Shown here piece by piece: positions 49,810 through 58,236 of a stretch of 64,000 bases of DNA. The translations under genes were made by a program, and so were the position numbers. This DNA comes from Streptomyces sp. yr375. Its GTDB lineage: Bacteria > Actinomycetota > Actinomycetes > Streptomycetales > Streptomycetaceae. The stretch lies in the NCBI RefSeq assembly GCF_900110755.1, contig NZ_FOFF01000007.1:1-64000 (forward strand). Reading direction: 5' to 3'. The notes under the pieces were generated by a model. The model was not told the DNA's origin. It searched no databases and saw only the letters and a list, made by a program, of their open reading frames with translations. How positions within the stretch are numbered: the stretch's first letter is position 1; every line of letters starts with the position of its first letter.

Positions 49810-51945
49810 ATGGTGGCACCCGCCGTGCTCGCGGCCGCGCAGAAGGCAGCGAAGGTCGCCAAGACCGCCAAGAAGGCCCGTCAGGCCGCGTCCGGAGGAG
49901 GCGGTCAGGGCGACGGCGGCAAGGGCAAGGACAAGAGCAACCTCAAGCTCTGGCTCATCCTCGGCGGCAGCGGCGGGCTGCTGACCTTCGGCGGCATGTC
50001 CCTGGCGATCGTGGTCCTCATGGGCATGATCGGCGGGACCGGCAACGGCGCCGTCGCGGCTGCCTGCGGCGACTACGCGGACAACGCCAAGGCCGGCAAC
50101 ACCGGTGACGCCGCGGCCACCAACCCGATCGTGCCGGCCGGCAAGATGTACATGCCGAGCGAGACCGCGCGCAACGAGATACCGCCGAAGATGATCCTCG
50201 CCGCGATGCGCGCCGCCGCCCGCTACGACGGCCTCGACTGGGCGCTCATCGCCGGGCAGATGTACCAGGAGACCAAGTACGGCCAGGACAAGTCGGCCGC
50301 GCCCGGCGGCAAGAACTCCCTCGGCTACATGGGCATCCTCCAGTTCGGCACCCCCGCCTGGAAGGACTACGGCGCCGACGGCAACGGCGACGGCAAGAAG
50401 GACCTCTACAACATCGACGACGCGGCCTGGGCGGCCGCCAACTTCCTGCACGCCCAGAAGGCCGAGACCGCTCCCTTCAAGGCGCTGCAGACCTACTCCG
50501 GCTCCACGGCCTCCAACACGATCTACCCGCGTGTCGTCATCACCCAGGCCACCCGCTACCACGGGGTGCTCACGGGCGATCAGGAGCTCATCAAGCGCTG
50601 GTACGCGCATCTGAAGGAGACCGTCGACAAGAACCCCGACTTCCCCACGCTCGGGCAGCAGTCGGACATCCCGGAGCCGGTCGGCAACAACGCCGAGCCG
50701 GGCACCGCGCTCAGCATCGCCGCGACCTCGCCCCGCTCGTGGTCCACCCCGCCGCTGGACGGCAGCGACGGCGGGAAGACCACCACGGCCATGGCGCCGG
50801 CCGCGTACACCACGAGCACCCTCGACCGGACCGGCCCGACGGGCCCGACCGGCGTCACCACCGTCGCCTTCCCCGCCGCCAAGCAGCCCACGGGCGGTAC
50901 CGGCTGGCAGTGGCCGCTGAAGGAGGGCACCTACACCCTCGGCACCAAGTACCACGAGAACGGCAGCATGTGGAGCCTCGGCTACCACACCGGCCTCGAC
51001 CTCGTGGCGCCCTCCGGCACCCCGATCTACGCCCCGGCCGACGGCAAGGTCGTCCACGCGGGCCCCGGTGGCTCGTACGGCAACGAGACGGAGATCCAGC
51101 ACGAGGGCGGCGTCATCACGCTCTACGCCCACCAGACGACGATCAAGGTGTCCGTCGGCCAGACCGTCAAGCGCGGCGACCAGATCGGCACGGTCGGTGC
51201 GACCGGCAACGTCACCGGACCCCACCTGCACTGGGAGGTGCGGATCCCGGGCGTCGACAACCCGTTCGTCGCCGGTCAGGACGCGGGCCCGGGCATGGTC
51301 GACCCCCAGGCGTGGATGAAGGGCCGGATCACCGCCAACCCCGACTACGGCACCGTTCCGGGCTCCACCGACGAGGGCGAGGGCAAGGGCAAGGACGCCC
51401 AGTACGCCGACTGCGCGCAGGAGAACGGCAGCGCGGCCGTCGCCCCCGACGGAGCAGGCGCCTCCGGTGTCATCCCCGACTCCGACGACCCGGTGATCCG
51501 CGCGGTCCTCGGCTGGGCGCAGCGCGGCATCGGCGTCCCGTACGTGTTCGGCGCGCCGCGGCTGCAGGGCCAGAACCCCACCAGCTTCGACTGCTCCAGC
51601 TTCACGCAGTGGGCGTACTACATGGCCAGCGGCGGGAAGATCGACATCGGTACGACGACGTACACGCAGGAGCCCTACCTCAAGAAGTACGAGGTGCCGT
51701 TGTCCGAGGCCCAGCCCGGCGACGTCATCTTCTTCCGGCCGGAGGGCAACGGCCACTCCGGTCACGTGGGTCTGGTCTGGGACCCCAAGGGCCACAAGAT
51801 CATCCACGCTCCGCGTCCGGGCAAGTCGGTCGAGTTCAGCAAGTGGGACTACCAGGACCAGATCACCGGCGTCTACCGCGTCCCGATCCCGCAGGGCACG
51901 AACTCGGTCGAGGGCGACGGCACGGGCAAGGCGAAGGGTGCCTGA
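49810..51945 (+). CDS. Triple cell-wall hydrolase: SLT transglycosylase, M23 and NlpC/P60
   Basis: This 711-aa protein is anchored by one helix (about 48-75) after a basic Ala/Lys-rich start. Domain 1 is a lytic transglycosylase (LIAGQMYQETKYG, Glu154). Domain 2 is an M23 endopeptidase (YHTGLDLVAPSGTP with His393/Asp397; HLHWEV with His472/His474). Domain 3 is an NlpC/P60 peptidase (FDCSSFTQWAY with Cys595; GHVGLVWD with its His). It can cut both glycan and peptide bonds, the VirB1-type task of opening peptidoglycan for a secretion channel. Three catalytic domains in one chain is unusual. Confidence 0.92.
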   Translation: MVAPAVLAAAQKAAKVAKTAKKARQAASGGGGQGDGGKGKDKSNLKLWLILGGSGGLLTFGGMSLAIVVLMGMIGGTGNGAVAAACGDYADNAKAGNTGDAAATNPIVPAGKMYMPSETARNEIPPKMILAAMRAAARYDGLDWALIAGQMYQETKYGQDKSAAPGGKNSLGYMGILQFGTPAWKDYGADGNGDGKKDLYNIDDAAWAAANFLHAQKAETAPFKALQTYSGSTASNTIYPRVVITQATRYHGVLTGDQELIKRWYAHLKETVDKNPDFPTLGQQSDIPEPVGNNAEPGTALSIAATSPRSWSTPPLDGSDGGKTTTAMAPAAYTTSTLDRTGPTGPTGVTTVAFPAAKQPTGGTGWQWPLKEGTYTLGTKYHENGSMWSLGYHTGLDLVAPSGTPIYAPADGKVVHAGPGGSYGNETEIQHEGGVITLYAHQTTIKVSVGQTVKRGDQIGTVGATGNVTGPHLHWEVRIPGVDNPFVAGQDAGPGMVDPQAWMKGRITANPDYGTVPGSTDEGEGKGKDAQYADCAQENGSAAVAPDGAGASGVIPDSDDPVIRAVLGWAQRGIGVPYVFGAPRLQGQNPTSFDCSSFTQWAYYMASGGKIDIGTTTYTQEPYLKKYEVPLSEAQPGDVIFFRPEGNGHSGHVGLVWDPKGHKIIHAPRPGKSVEFSKWDYQDQITGVYRVPIPQGTNSVEGDGTGKAKGA

Positions 51946-53329
51946 GACGGTGACGACCTCGCGATACCTCCTGAGGCCTGTCGTCGCCGGGACCGTCCTG
52001 TCCCTGGGGCTCGTCACCGGCTGCGGAGGCGGTGACGGGCCGTCGGGCCCGAAGGCGACCGGGCAGGCCGCACCCGAGGCGTCGGCCTCCGCGGCCCGAC
52101 AGGCGCTCTACACCGGTGATCCGATCCCCGGCCTCGCCGCGCAGCCCGCGTGGAGCGTCCTCCGGCGCGGCGACGCGAACCGGCGCTGCGCCGGCTCCGC
52201 CGCCCTGCCCGCCGAGCAGCAGCCCCGGACCGGCGACTGCGCCGTCGGCGACGCCTTCCTCCTGGTGGAGGACCTCTCCGCTCCGGCGGCCAGTGGCGAG
52301 ACGCGGCCGCGGACCGCCCGCTTCCTGGCCCACCTGTACGACGCGGCCACCGGTGAGGAGCGCAGGTCGTTCACGGTCACGTGCGTCTACGACCCCTCCG
52401 GCGGCGACACTCCGCAGGCCGCCACACAGGTCCAGGTCGGCACCTGGAAGGACGGCTCCCCGGCCGTCCTGATCCGCGACTGCGAGAACACGGAGGCGAG
52501 CGGCCTGAAGAAGGCCACCGTCTACACCATGTACGCGCCGAGCGGCGCCAAGCTCGGCAGTTCCACCTACACCGGCGAGGACCACGCCGCACTGCCCGTC
52601 GTCCGGGGCCATGTGCTGCTGCCCGGCGCGGACTACGACGACCGCAGCCTCGCCCCGATCGGCGGCGGCCGAAACCTCGTCCTGCCCGCTGATGCCGAAC
52701 CCCTCGACACCGGGCAGGGCTACGCGACCCGGGGCGACGGAGTGAACGAGCCGCTGTCGGTGCTCGACCAGGGCACGGGCAAGACCCTCTGGACCACGAC
52801 CGACCTCACCCCGCCCGCCGACATCGCCAAGCAGAGCGAGGACGGCGAGGAAGCGGACGCCAGCCTCTATCCCCTCCACGGCGATCAGGGGATCCTGGTC
52901 TGGTCGGCGAGCGGTTCCGACGACGCGGTGCTCACCACGGTCGATCTGCGCACGGGAGCCACGCTGGCCGTCGGCCCGCACACCACGCTCAAGCAGTTCA
53001 CGCAGAACACCGGCCCGGTCGTCGCCCCGGACGGGCGGACGGCCGTCGTCAACTTCGCCGAGGGCGCGGTGGCGTGGGACACCCGGACCGGCGCCGAGCT
53101 GTGGCGGCAGCGGACCGGCGACAAGGAGATCCGGCCGCATACCGTGACGCCCGAAGGTGTCCTGTACGCGGAGTTCGACCAGGAGGACGCGGCCCTCGCG
53201 GCGGGGACCGGGAAACTGCTCGGCATGCTTCCCGAGGACGCGGACATCCCCCTGGCGTTCACCACCGACGGCTACACGCTCGTCACCGCCGACAACGCCC
53301 TCTTCGCCTTCGCGGCGACGAAGCCCTGA
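51938..53329 (+). CDS. Lipoprotein with PQQ-like beta-propeller character
   Basis: This 463-aa protein has a lipoprotein signal (VLSLGLVTGC) and a long beta-rich domain with repeated strands such as LSVLDQGTGKTLWTTTDL, DLRTGATLAVGPHTTL and AVAWDTRTGAELWRQRTG, the PQQ/WD-like blade pattern. It would sit on the outer face of the membrane. GTG 51938 overlaps the preceding stop by 8 bp; GTG 51950 is an alternative start. Position between the hydrolase and VirD4 genes suggests a surface part of the apparatus. Confidence 0.75.
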   Translation: MPETVTTSRYLLRPVVAGTVLSLGLVTGCGGGDGPSGPKATGQAAPEASASAARQALYTGDPIPGLAAQPAWSVLRRGDANRRCAGSAALPAEQQPRTGDCAVGDAFLLVEDLSAPAASGETRPRTARFLAHLYDAATGEERRSFTVTCVYDPSGGDTPQAATQVQVGTWKDGSPAVLIRDCENTEASGLKKATVYTMYAPSGAKLGSSTYTGEDHAALPVVRGHVLLPGADYDDRSLAPIGGGRNLVLPADAEPLDTGQGYATRGDGVNEPLSVLDQGTGKTLWTTTDLTPPADIAKQSEDGEEADASLYPLHGDQGILVWSASGSDDAVLTTVDLRTGATLAVGPHTTLKQFTQNTGPVVAPDGRTAVVNFAEGAVAWDTRTGAELWRQRTGDKEIRPHTVTPEGVLYAEFDQEDAALAAGTGKLLGMLPEDADIPLAFTTDGYTLVTADNALFAFAATKP

Positions 53330-53382
53330 CCGCCCCCCCCACACACCACAGTCTCAGCAGTCCAGAAAGGACGGACCCGCGG

Positions 53383-55113
53383 GTGACCGCAGAACAGCAG
53401 AAGAAGCCGCGTGCCGAGGATGACTGGACGTTTGAGATCGTCATCGCCGTCGGGGTCGTGCTCCTGGTCGGTGTCGGGGCCTGGCTGGCGGCGAAGGTCG
53501 GGGCCGGGTATGCCGACGCGCCCGCGCCGGCGGCCAATCCGCTGACCTTCCTCGTCGAGGTGGTCAAGGGCGACTACGCCTGGCCGGGTTCGCCCGCCAG
53601 TGCCGTCGCCGCCGGGGAGGCCGTGGTCGTCGGGATGCTCGGGCTGGCCGCCTACCGGGTGCGGGAGCGGTGGCGCAGGAAGCCTGACGTCGACGGCGCT
53701 GCCCGGCATCTCGCGAAGGGCGAGGAGCTCGGGAAGCTGACCATGAAGGGCGCCGCCGCCACCGCCGAGCGCCTCGGCGTGCAGTCGAGCACGCCCGGTG
53801 TGTTCATCGGACGGTCCGTCAAGGGGCGGCAGCCGCTGTACGGGTCGTACGAGGACATGCATGTGGATATCTGGGGGCCGCGGACCGGTAAGACCACGCG
53901 GCGGGCGATTCCGGCGATCCTCGACGGGCCCGGCGCCGTGCTCGTCACCTCCAACAAGCGGGACATCGTGGACGCCACCCGGGGGCCGCGGACCGCGCGC
54001 GGGCCGGTGTGGGTGTTCGACCCGCAGCAGGTCGCGCAGGAGGAGCCGAGCTGGTGGTGGAACCCGCTGTCGTACGTCACCGACGTCGCCAAGGCCCGCA
54101 AGATGGCCGACCACTTCGCCAGCGGCTCGCGTGACGCGAACGCCTCGACCGACGCCTTCTTCGACCCGGCCGGCCAGGACCTGCTGGCCAACCTGCTGCT
54201 CGCCGCCGCCTGCGCCAAGGCGCCGATCACGCAGATCTACACCTGGCTGTCCAACCCCAAGGACGACGCCCCGGAGCGGATCCTGCGCGGCGCCGGGCAC
54301 GCCATGTCCGCCGACGGGCTGTCCGGCGTCATCAACGCCCCCGACAAGCAGCGCAGCGGTATCTACGGCGTCGCCCAGCAGATGGCGTCCTGCCTGGTGA
54401 ATCCCGAGGTCAACCGGTGGGTCACGCCCCCGGCGGACGAGTACGCGGGCGAGTTCGACCCGCACGCGTTCGTGCGCGGCGGCGGCACCCTGTACTCGCT
54501 GAGCCGCGAAGGGCGCGACTCCGCGGGGCCGCTCGTCACCGCGCTCACCGTCGCCGTCGTCGAGGCGGCCGAGGAGTACGCCACCACCCAGCGCGGCGGG
54601 CGTCTGCCCCTGCCTCTTGTCGGCGTTCTCGACGAGGCGGCCAACGTCTGCCGCTGGCGCAACCTGCCCGACCTGTACTCCCACTACGGCTCGCGCGGCA
54701 TCATCCTGATGACGATCCTGCAGTCCTGGGCGCAGGGCATCGAGGTGTGGGGCGAGCGCGGCATGGAGAAGCTGTGGTCGGCGGCGAACGTCCGCGTGTA
54801 CGGCGGCGGCGTCTCCGACACCCGCTTCCTGGGCGACCTGAGCGAACTGGCCGGCGAGTTCGAGCTGCGCGAGTACCAGACGAGCCGGGAGTCGGAGTTC
54901 GGCGGCTGGTCCGGCAACCGCGCGATCAGCGAGTCCACGCGGCGCGAACGCGTCCTCCAGGTCTCCGACCTGGGCGCGATGCCCCCCGGCCGGGCCCTGG
55001 TGCTGGCCTCCGGCACCAAGCCGGTGCTGGTCGAGACGGTCCCGTGGTGGGAGGGCGGCTATGCCGCCGAGGTGCAGGCGTCGCTGAAGAAGTACGACCC
55101 CGGGGCGCGTTGA
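53383..55113 (+). CDS. VirD4/TraG-like coupling ATPase
   Basis: This 576-aa protein has an N-terminal membrane region (IVIAVGVVLLVGVGAWLAA and a second helix near 75-90) and a VirD4 motor. Walker A is GPRTGKTT (165-172), Walker B is LVGVLDEAANV near 412-422, and TraM-recognition elements ILMTILQSWAQGIEVWG and VRVYGGGVSDTRFLGDLSEL are present. Coupling proteins select substrates and feed them to the VirB4 channel. GTG 53383 is used. It is the last gene of the plus arm; no relaxase follows, so the substrate may be protein. Confidence 0.9.
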   Translation: MTAEQQKKPRAEDDWTFEIVIAVGVVLLVGVGAWLAAKVGAGYADAPAPAANPLTFLVEVVKGDYAWPGSPASAVAAGEAVVVGMLGLAAYRVRERWRRKPDVDGAARHLAKGEELGKLTMKGAAATAERLGVQSSTPGVFIGRSVKGRQPLYGSYEDMHVDIWGPRTGKTTRRAIPAILDGPGAVLVTSNKRDIVDATRGPRTARGPVWVFDPQQVAQEEPSWWWNPLSYVTDVAKARKMADHFASGSRDANASTDAFFDPAGQDLLANLLLAAACAKAPITQIYTWLSNPKDDAPERILRGAGHAMSADGLSGVINAPDKQRSGIYGVAQQMASCLVNPEVNRWVTPPADEYAGEFDPHAFVRGGGTLYSLSREGRDSAGPLVTALTVAVVEAAEEYATTQRGGRLPLPLVGVLDEAANVCRWRNLPDLYSHYGSRGIILMTILQSWAQGIEVWGERGMEKLWSAANVRVYGGGVSDTRFLGDLSELAGEFELREYQTSRESEFGGWSGNRAISESTRRERVLQVSDLGAMPPGRALVLASGTKPVLVETVPWWEGGYAAEVQASLKKYDPGAR

Positions 55114-55263
55114 CGCCAGATGTGAAGGTGTGATGTTGCTCCTTCGTTAAGTAGATCCGCTTGACGCCGGTGGCCGGTGCCGCGTTGTCTTTTGGGACAC
55201 CTGGGTCACCATGCCGCACCCATGTCCGGAACGCACCGAACGCACCTGAAGTGAGCCCCCGAA

Positions 55264-56373
55264 ATGCGTCGTATCGCCATAGCTGTGGTCGCCTCCACGA
55301 TGTCCCTCTCGCTCGCCGGGTGCGGGCTGCTGGGGGCGTCGGAGAACGCCGGCAGCGCGACACCGACGCGGAGCAACGACATCACGGTGGGCGTGCTGAT
55401 GCCGGAGACGACGAACACCCGGTACGTGAACTTCGACTACCCGATCATCAAGAAGAAGGTCGCCGAGCTCACGCAGAACAAGGGCAAGACGGAGTACCGG
55501 AACGCGGCCGGGTCCACCAAGACGCAGAACTCCCAGGTGCAGCGGATGATCGACGAGAAGATCGACATCATCCTGCTGGACGCCGTCGACGCGAAGGCGA
55601 TCGCGCCGATGGTGAAGAAGGCCAAGGAGGCGGGCATCCCCGTCATCGCCTACGACCGTCTCGCCCAGGGCCCGATCGACGCGTACGTCTCCTTCGACAA
55701 CGAGCTGGTCGGCGAGGTGCAGGGCCGTACGCTCGCGGAGGCCATCGGCAACGTCAGCCTCGCCGACAAGATCGTCATGGTGAACGGCTCGCCCACCGAC
55801 CCGAACGCCGGCCAGTTCAAGGAGGGCGCGCTCAGCGAGCTCAACGGCCGGGTGACGATCGCGAAGTCGTACGACACCATCAACTGGAACCCGGACATCG
55901 CCCAGGCCAGCATGACGAAGGCGATCGACGCGATCGGCAAGAGCAACATCGCCGGTGTCTACTCCGCGAACGACGCGATGGCCGCCGGCATCATCAAGGC
56001 GCTGGAGGCGGCGGGCGTCAGCGACAGCGACCTGCCGCCGATCACCGGCCAGGACGCGGAGCTGCCGGCCGTGCAGCGGATCCTCAGCGGCGAGCAGTAC
56101 ATGAGCGTCTACAAGCCGTACCCCGACATGGCCGAGGCCGCCGCCGAGGCCGCCGTCGCCAAGGTGCAGGGCCGTGACCTGCAGTTCGAGGCGCTCACCC
56201 GCGACAAGGTCGACAGCCCCACCAACAAGGACATCCCGGCCAAGCTGGTGACCGTGGTCGCGCTGACGAAGCTCAACATCAAGCAGACCGTCGTCGCCGA
56301 CGGCATCTACAAGATCGCCGACATCTGCACCACCAAGTACAAGGCCGACTGCCAGGCCGCCGGCCTGCTCTGA
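55264..56373 (+). CDS. XylF-like sugar-binding lipoprotein, orphan
   Basis: This 369-aa protein has a lipoprotein signal (MSLSLAGCGLL, Cys20) and a type I periplasmic-binding fold: ITVGVLMPETTNTRYVNFD, IIILLDAVDAKAIAPMV-type strand, IPVIAYDRLAQG, AYVSFDNELVG, GVYSANDAMAAGIIKAL and GQDAELPAVQRIL. These blocks are typical of D-xylose/ChvE-like binding proteins. The expected ATPase and permease genes are not adjacent. Neither a solute nor a partner can be named from the window. A GTGAG-type start region without strong ribosome binding site precedes the ATG. Confidence 0.85.
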   Translation: MRRIAIAVVASTMSLSLAGCGLLGASENAGSATPTRSNDITVGVLMPETTNTRYVNFDYPIIKKKVAELTQNKGKTEYRNAAGSTKTQNSQVQRMIDEKIDIILLDAVDAKAIAPMVKKAKEAGIPVIAYDRLAQGPIDAYVSFDNELVGEVQGRTLAEAIGNVSLADKIVMVNGSPTDPNAGQFKEGALSELNGRVTIAKSYDTINWNPDIAQASMTKAIDAIGKSNIAGVYSANDAMAAGIIKALEAAGVSDSDLPPITGQDAELPAVQRILSGEQYMSVYKPYPDMAEAAAEAAVAKVQGRDLQFEALTRDKVDSPTNKDIPAKLVTVVALTKLNIKQTVVADGIYKIADICTTKYKADCQAAGLL

Positions 56374-56390
56374 GGCTCCAAGGCCCCGGA

Positions 56391-56431
56391 GGGGGGTGGG
56401 GGCGGGGGGTTCCCCCTCGCCCCCACCCCCC
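56391..56431. terminator. Bidirectional terminator between convergent genes
   Basis: GGGGGGTGGGGGCG (56391-56404) pairs perfectly with CGCCCCCACCCCCC (56418-56431), and GGGGG/CCCCC extends the stem inside. It separates the XylF-like gene and the transglutaminase gene, which converge. Confidence 0.9.
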
Positions 56432-56446
56432 TGTCCGCCCTCGCCT

Positions 56447-57301
56447 TCACGCCACCCGCGTGAACTCCACCGTCACCTCCGGCGGGCCGCCCGCGACGCC
56501 CCGGTAGACGCCCTTGTGCGGGGTGACGTCGTCGTAGTCGCGGCCCCGGCCGACGACGACGTGGGACTCGTCGGCGCGGGTGCGGTTGGTGGGGTCGTAG
56601 CCGTGCCAGTCGCCCGCCCAGTACTCCACCCACGCGTGGCTCTGGCCGGCCACCGGGCGGTGGAGTTCCGCCTCCCGCTCCGGGTGGAGATACCCCGAGA
56701 CGTAGCGGGTCGGCAGCCCGAGGCCCCGCAGCAGGGCGATCGTGACGTGGGCGATGTCCTGGCAGACGCCCGCGCCCTGCTCCCAGGCCTCGGCGGCCGA
56801 CGTGTTCACGCCGGTGACGCCGGGCAGGTAGGACACCCGGTCGGCGACCAGCGAGGACACGGCCACGACCGTCTCGTGCGGGTCCAGGCCGGCGGCGGCC
56901 TTGCGCGCCTTCTTCACCAGCTTCGGCGGGACCGTCGTACGGACCGTGGGGCCCGCGAACTCCAGCAGCCGGGAGGCGGCGGTGCGTTCGGTGATCTCCG
57001 CCCAGGCGGGGGAGGCGGGTAGACCCGCGGGTGGAGACGTCTCCACCAGGCTGGACGCCGTGATGGTGAGGTCGGCGTGCGGGTCCATCAGCTCGAACGC
57101 GGTGACCTGGGTGCCCCAGTAGTCCCAGTACGACCAGGTCGTGGCCGCCGGGCGGATGGTCACCCGGGCGTCCAGGGTGGTCTGCCCGGGCAGGGTGAGG
57201 GGGGTCATCCGGACCTCGTTGTGCGAGGAGACCGCCGCCTGCGCGTACGAGACATGGGTGGTGTGGCGGATACGGAGCCTGCGCGTGCCGTTGGCGCTCA
57301 T
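56447..57301 (-). CDS. Transglutaminase-like cysteine protease/transferase
   Basis: This 284-aa protein has an N-terminal beta domain (RRLRIRHTTHVSYAQAAVSS) and a transglutaminase core with Cys180 (GAGVCQDIAH), His222 (SHAWVEYW) and Asp236 (YDPTN). This is the bacterial transglutaminase family found with alpha-E and circularly permuted ATP-grasp proteins. The three genes are here in that order on one strand. No signal peptide; it likely acts in the cytoplasm on peptides, possibly opposing the ATP-grasp ligase. The exact substrate is not established. Confidence 0.92.
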   Translation of the reverse strand: MSANGTRRLRIRHTTHVSYAQAAVSSHNEVRMTPLTLPGQTTLDARVTIRPAATTWSYWDYWGTQVTAFELMDPHADLTITASSLVETSPPAGLPASPAWAEITERTAASRLLEFAGPTVRTTVPPKLVKKARKAAAGLDPHETVVAVSSLVADRVSYLPGVTGVNTSAAEAWEQGAGVCQDIAHVTIALLRGLGLPTRYVSGYLHPEREAELHRPVAGQSHAWVEYWAGDWHGYDPTNRTRADESHVVVGRGRDYDDVTPHKGVYRGVAGGPPEVTVEFTRVA

Positions 57302-57303
57302 GC

Positions 57304-58236
57304 TCACGCTCCTTCCTGGGCCCACACGACGGGCCCCTGGTACGGGAAGAACCGCTCGGCGACCGCCTCCGCCGAGGCCATGCAGGCGGTCTGCAAGTCC
57401 CGTAGCAGCAGCGGTAGTTGTTCTTCCAGGGCGTGGGTGTCGAGGTATTCGAGACGGGTGCGCAGCCGGCCGATCGGGCGGCGCGCCGGGTCGTGGCGGG
57501 GGCGGCCGAGCGCCGACAGGCACTCCTCGGCCGTCGTCAGCGCGTGCAGCGCCGAGCGCGGGAAGTCCCGGTTCAGGAGCAGGAATTCGGCCACCCGCGG
57601 GGTGTCGCCGAAACCGCCGTACACGCGCGCGTACGCCTCGTCGGCGCCGGACGCGCTGAGCAGCGTCGGCCAGTCGGGCGCGTGCGCGGCGTCCAGCACC
57701 CGTACCGACAGCAACCGTACGGTCATGTCCACGCGCTCCAGGCTGCGGCCCAGGACGACGAACCGCCAACTGTCGTCGCGGCTCATCGTGGAGTCCGCCA
57801 GCCCGAAGAAGAGGGCGGCGCGGCTGCGGACCAGCTCCAGATAGCCGTAGGGGCCCGTACGGCGGGCCGCGCGGCGCTGGTCGGCGAGGGCGTGCCAGGT
57901 GGCGTTCAGGCACTCCCACATCGCCGAGGAGACGGCTTCCCGGGCGCTCCTGGCATTGAGCCGGGCCGCGCCCAGCGCGCCCTCGATGGAGCAGGTGGAG
58001 CGGGAGTCGAAGGCGAGCTGGTCGAGGACCTGCTGCATGTCGACGGGGGCGGCGCCCGCGTCGACGCCGAGGATCGCGTACAGCGACCGGCAGGCCGCGT
58101 CCTCGTCGCGCCAGGGGTCCTCCAGCATGCGGTGCAGATAGGCGTCGAGGATGCGCGCAGTGGCGTCGGCCCGTTCGACGTACCGGCCGGTCCAGGTCAG
58201 CGACTCCGCTATGCGGGAGAGGATCACGTCGTTCAC
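57304..58236 (-). CDS. Alpha-E domain protein
   Basis: This 310-aa all-helical protein starts at GTG 58236 (MNDVILSRIAESLTWTGRYV). It contains the alpha-E (DUF403) signature ERADATARILDAYLHRML and WRFVVLGRSLERVDMTVRLL. Alpha-E proteins accompany circularly permuted ATP-grasp enzymes and transglutaminases. The start overlaps the ATP-grasp stop (GTGA), and its stop lies 2 bp before the transglutaminase start, so the three are one translation unit. Confidence 0.92.
   Translation of the reverse strand: MNDVILSRIAESLTWTGRYVERADATARILDAYLHRMLEDPWRDEDAACRSLYAILGVDAGAAPVDMQQVLDQLAFDSRSTCSIEGALGAARLNARSAREAVSSAMWECLNATWHALADQRRAARRTGPYGYLELVRSRAALFFGLADSTMSRDDSWRFVVLGRSLERVDMTVRLLSVRVLDAAHAPDWPTLLSASGADEAYARVYGGFGDTPRVAEFLLLNRDFPRSALHALTTAEECLSALGRPRHDPARRPIGRLRTRLEYLDTHALEEQLPLLLRDLQTACMASAEAVAERFFPYQGPVVWAQEGA

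Noticed and set aside
49093..52017. 974-codon minus-strand ORF opposite the triple hydrolase
   Set aside because: Catalytic motifs on the plus strand are decisive; the reverse reading is an artefact of high GC third positions.
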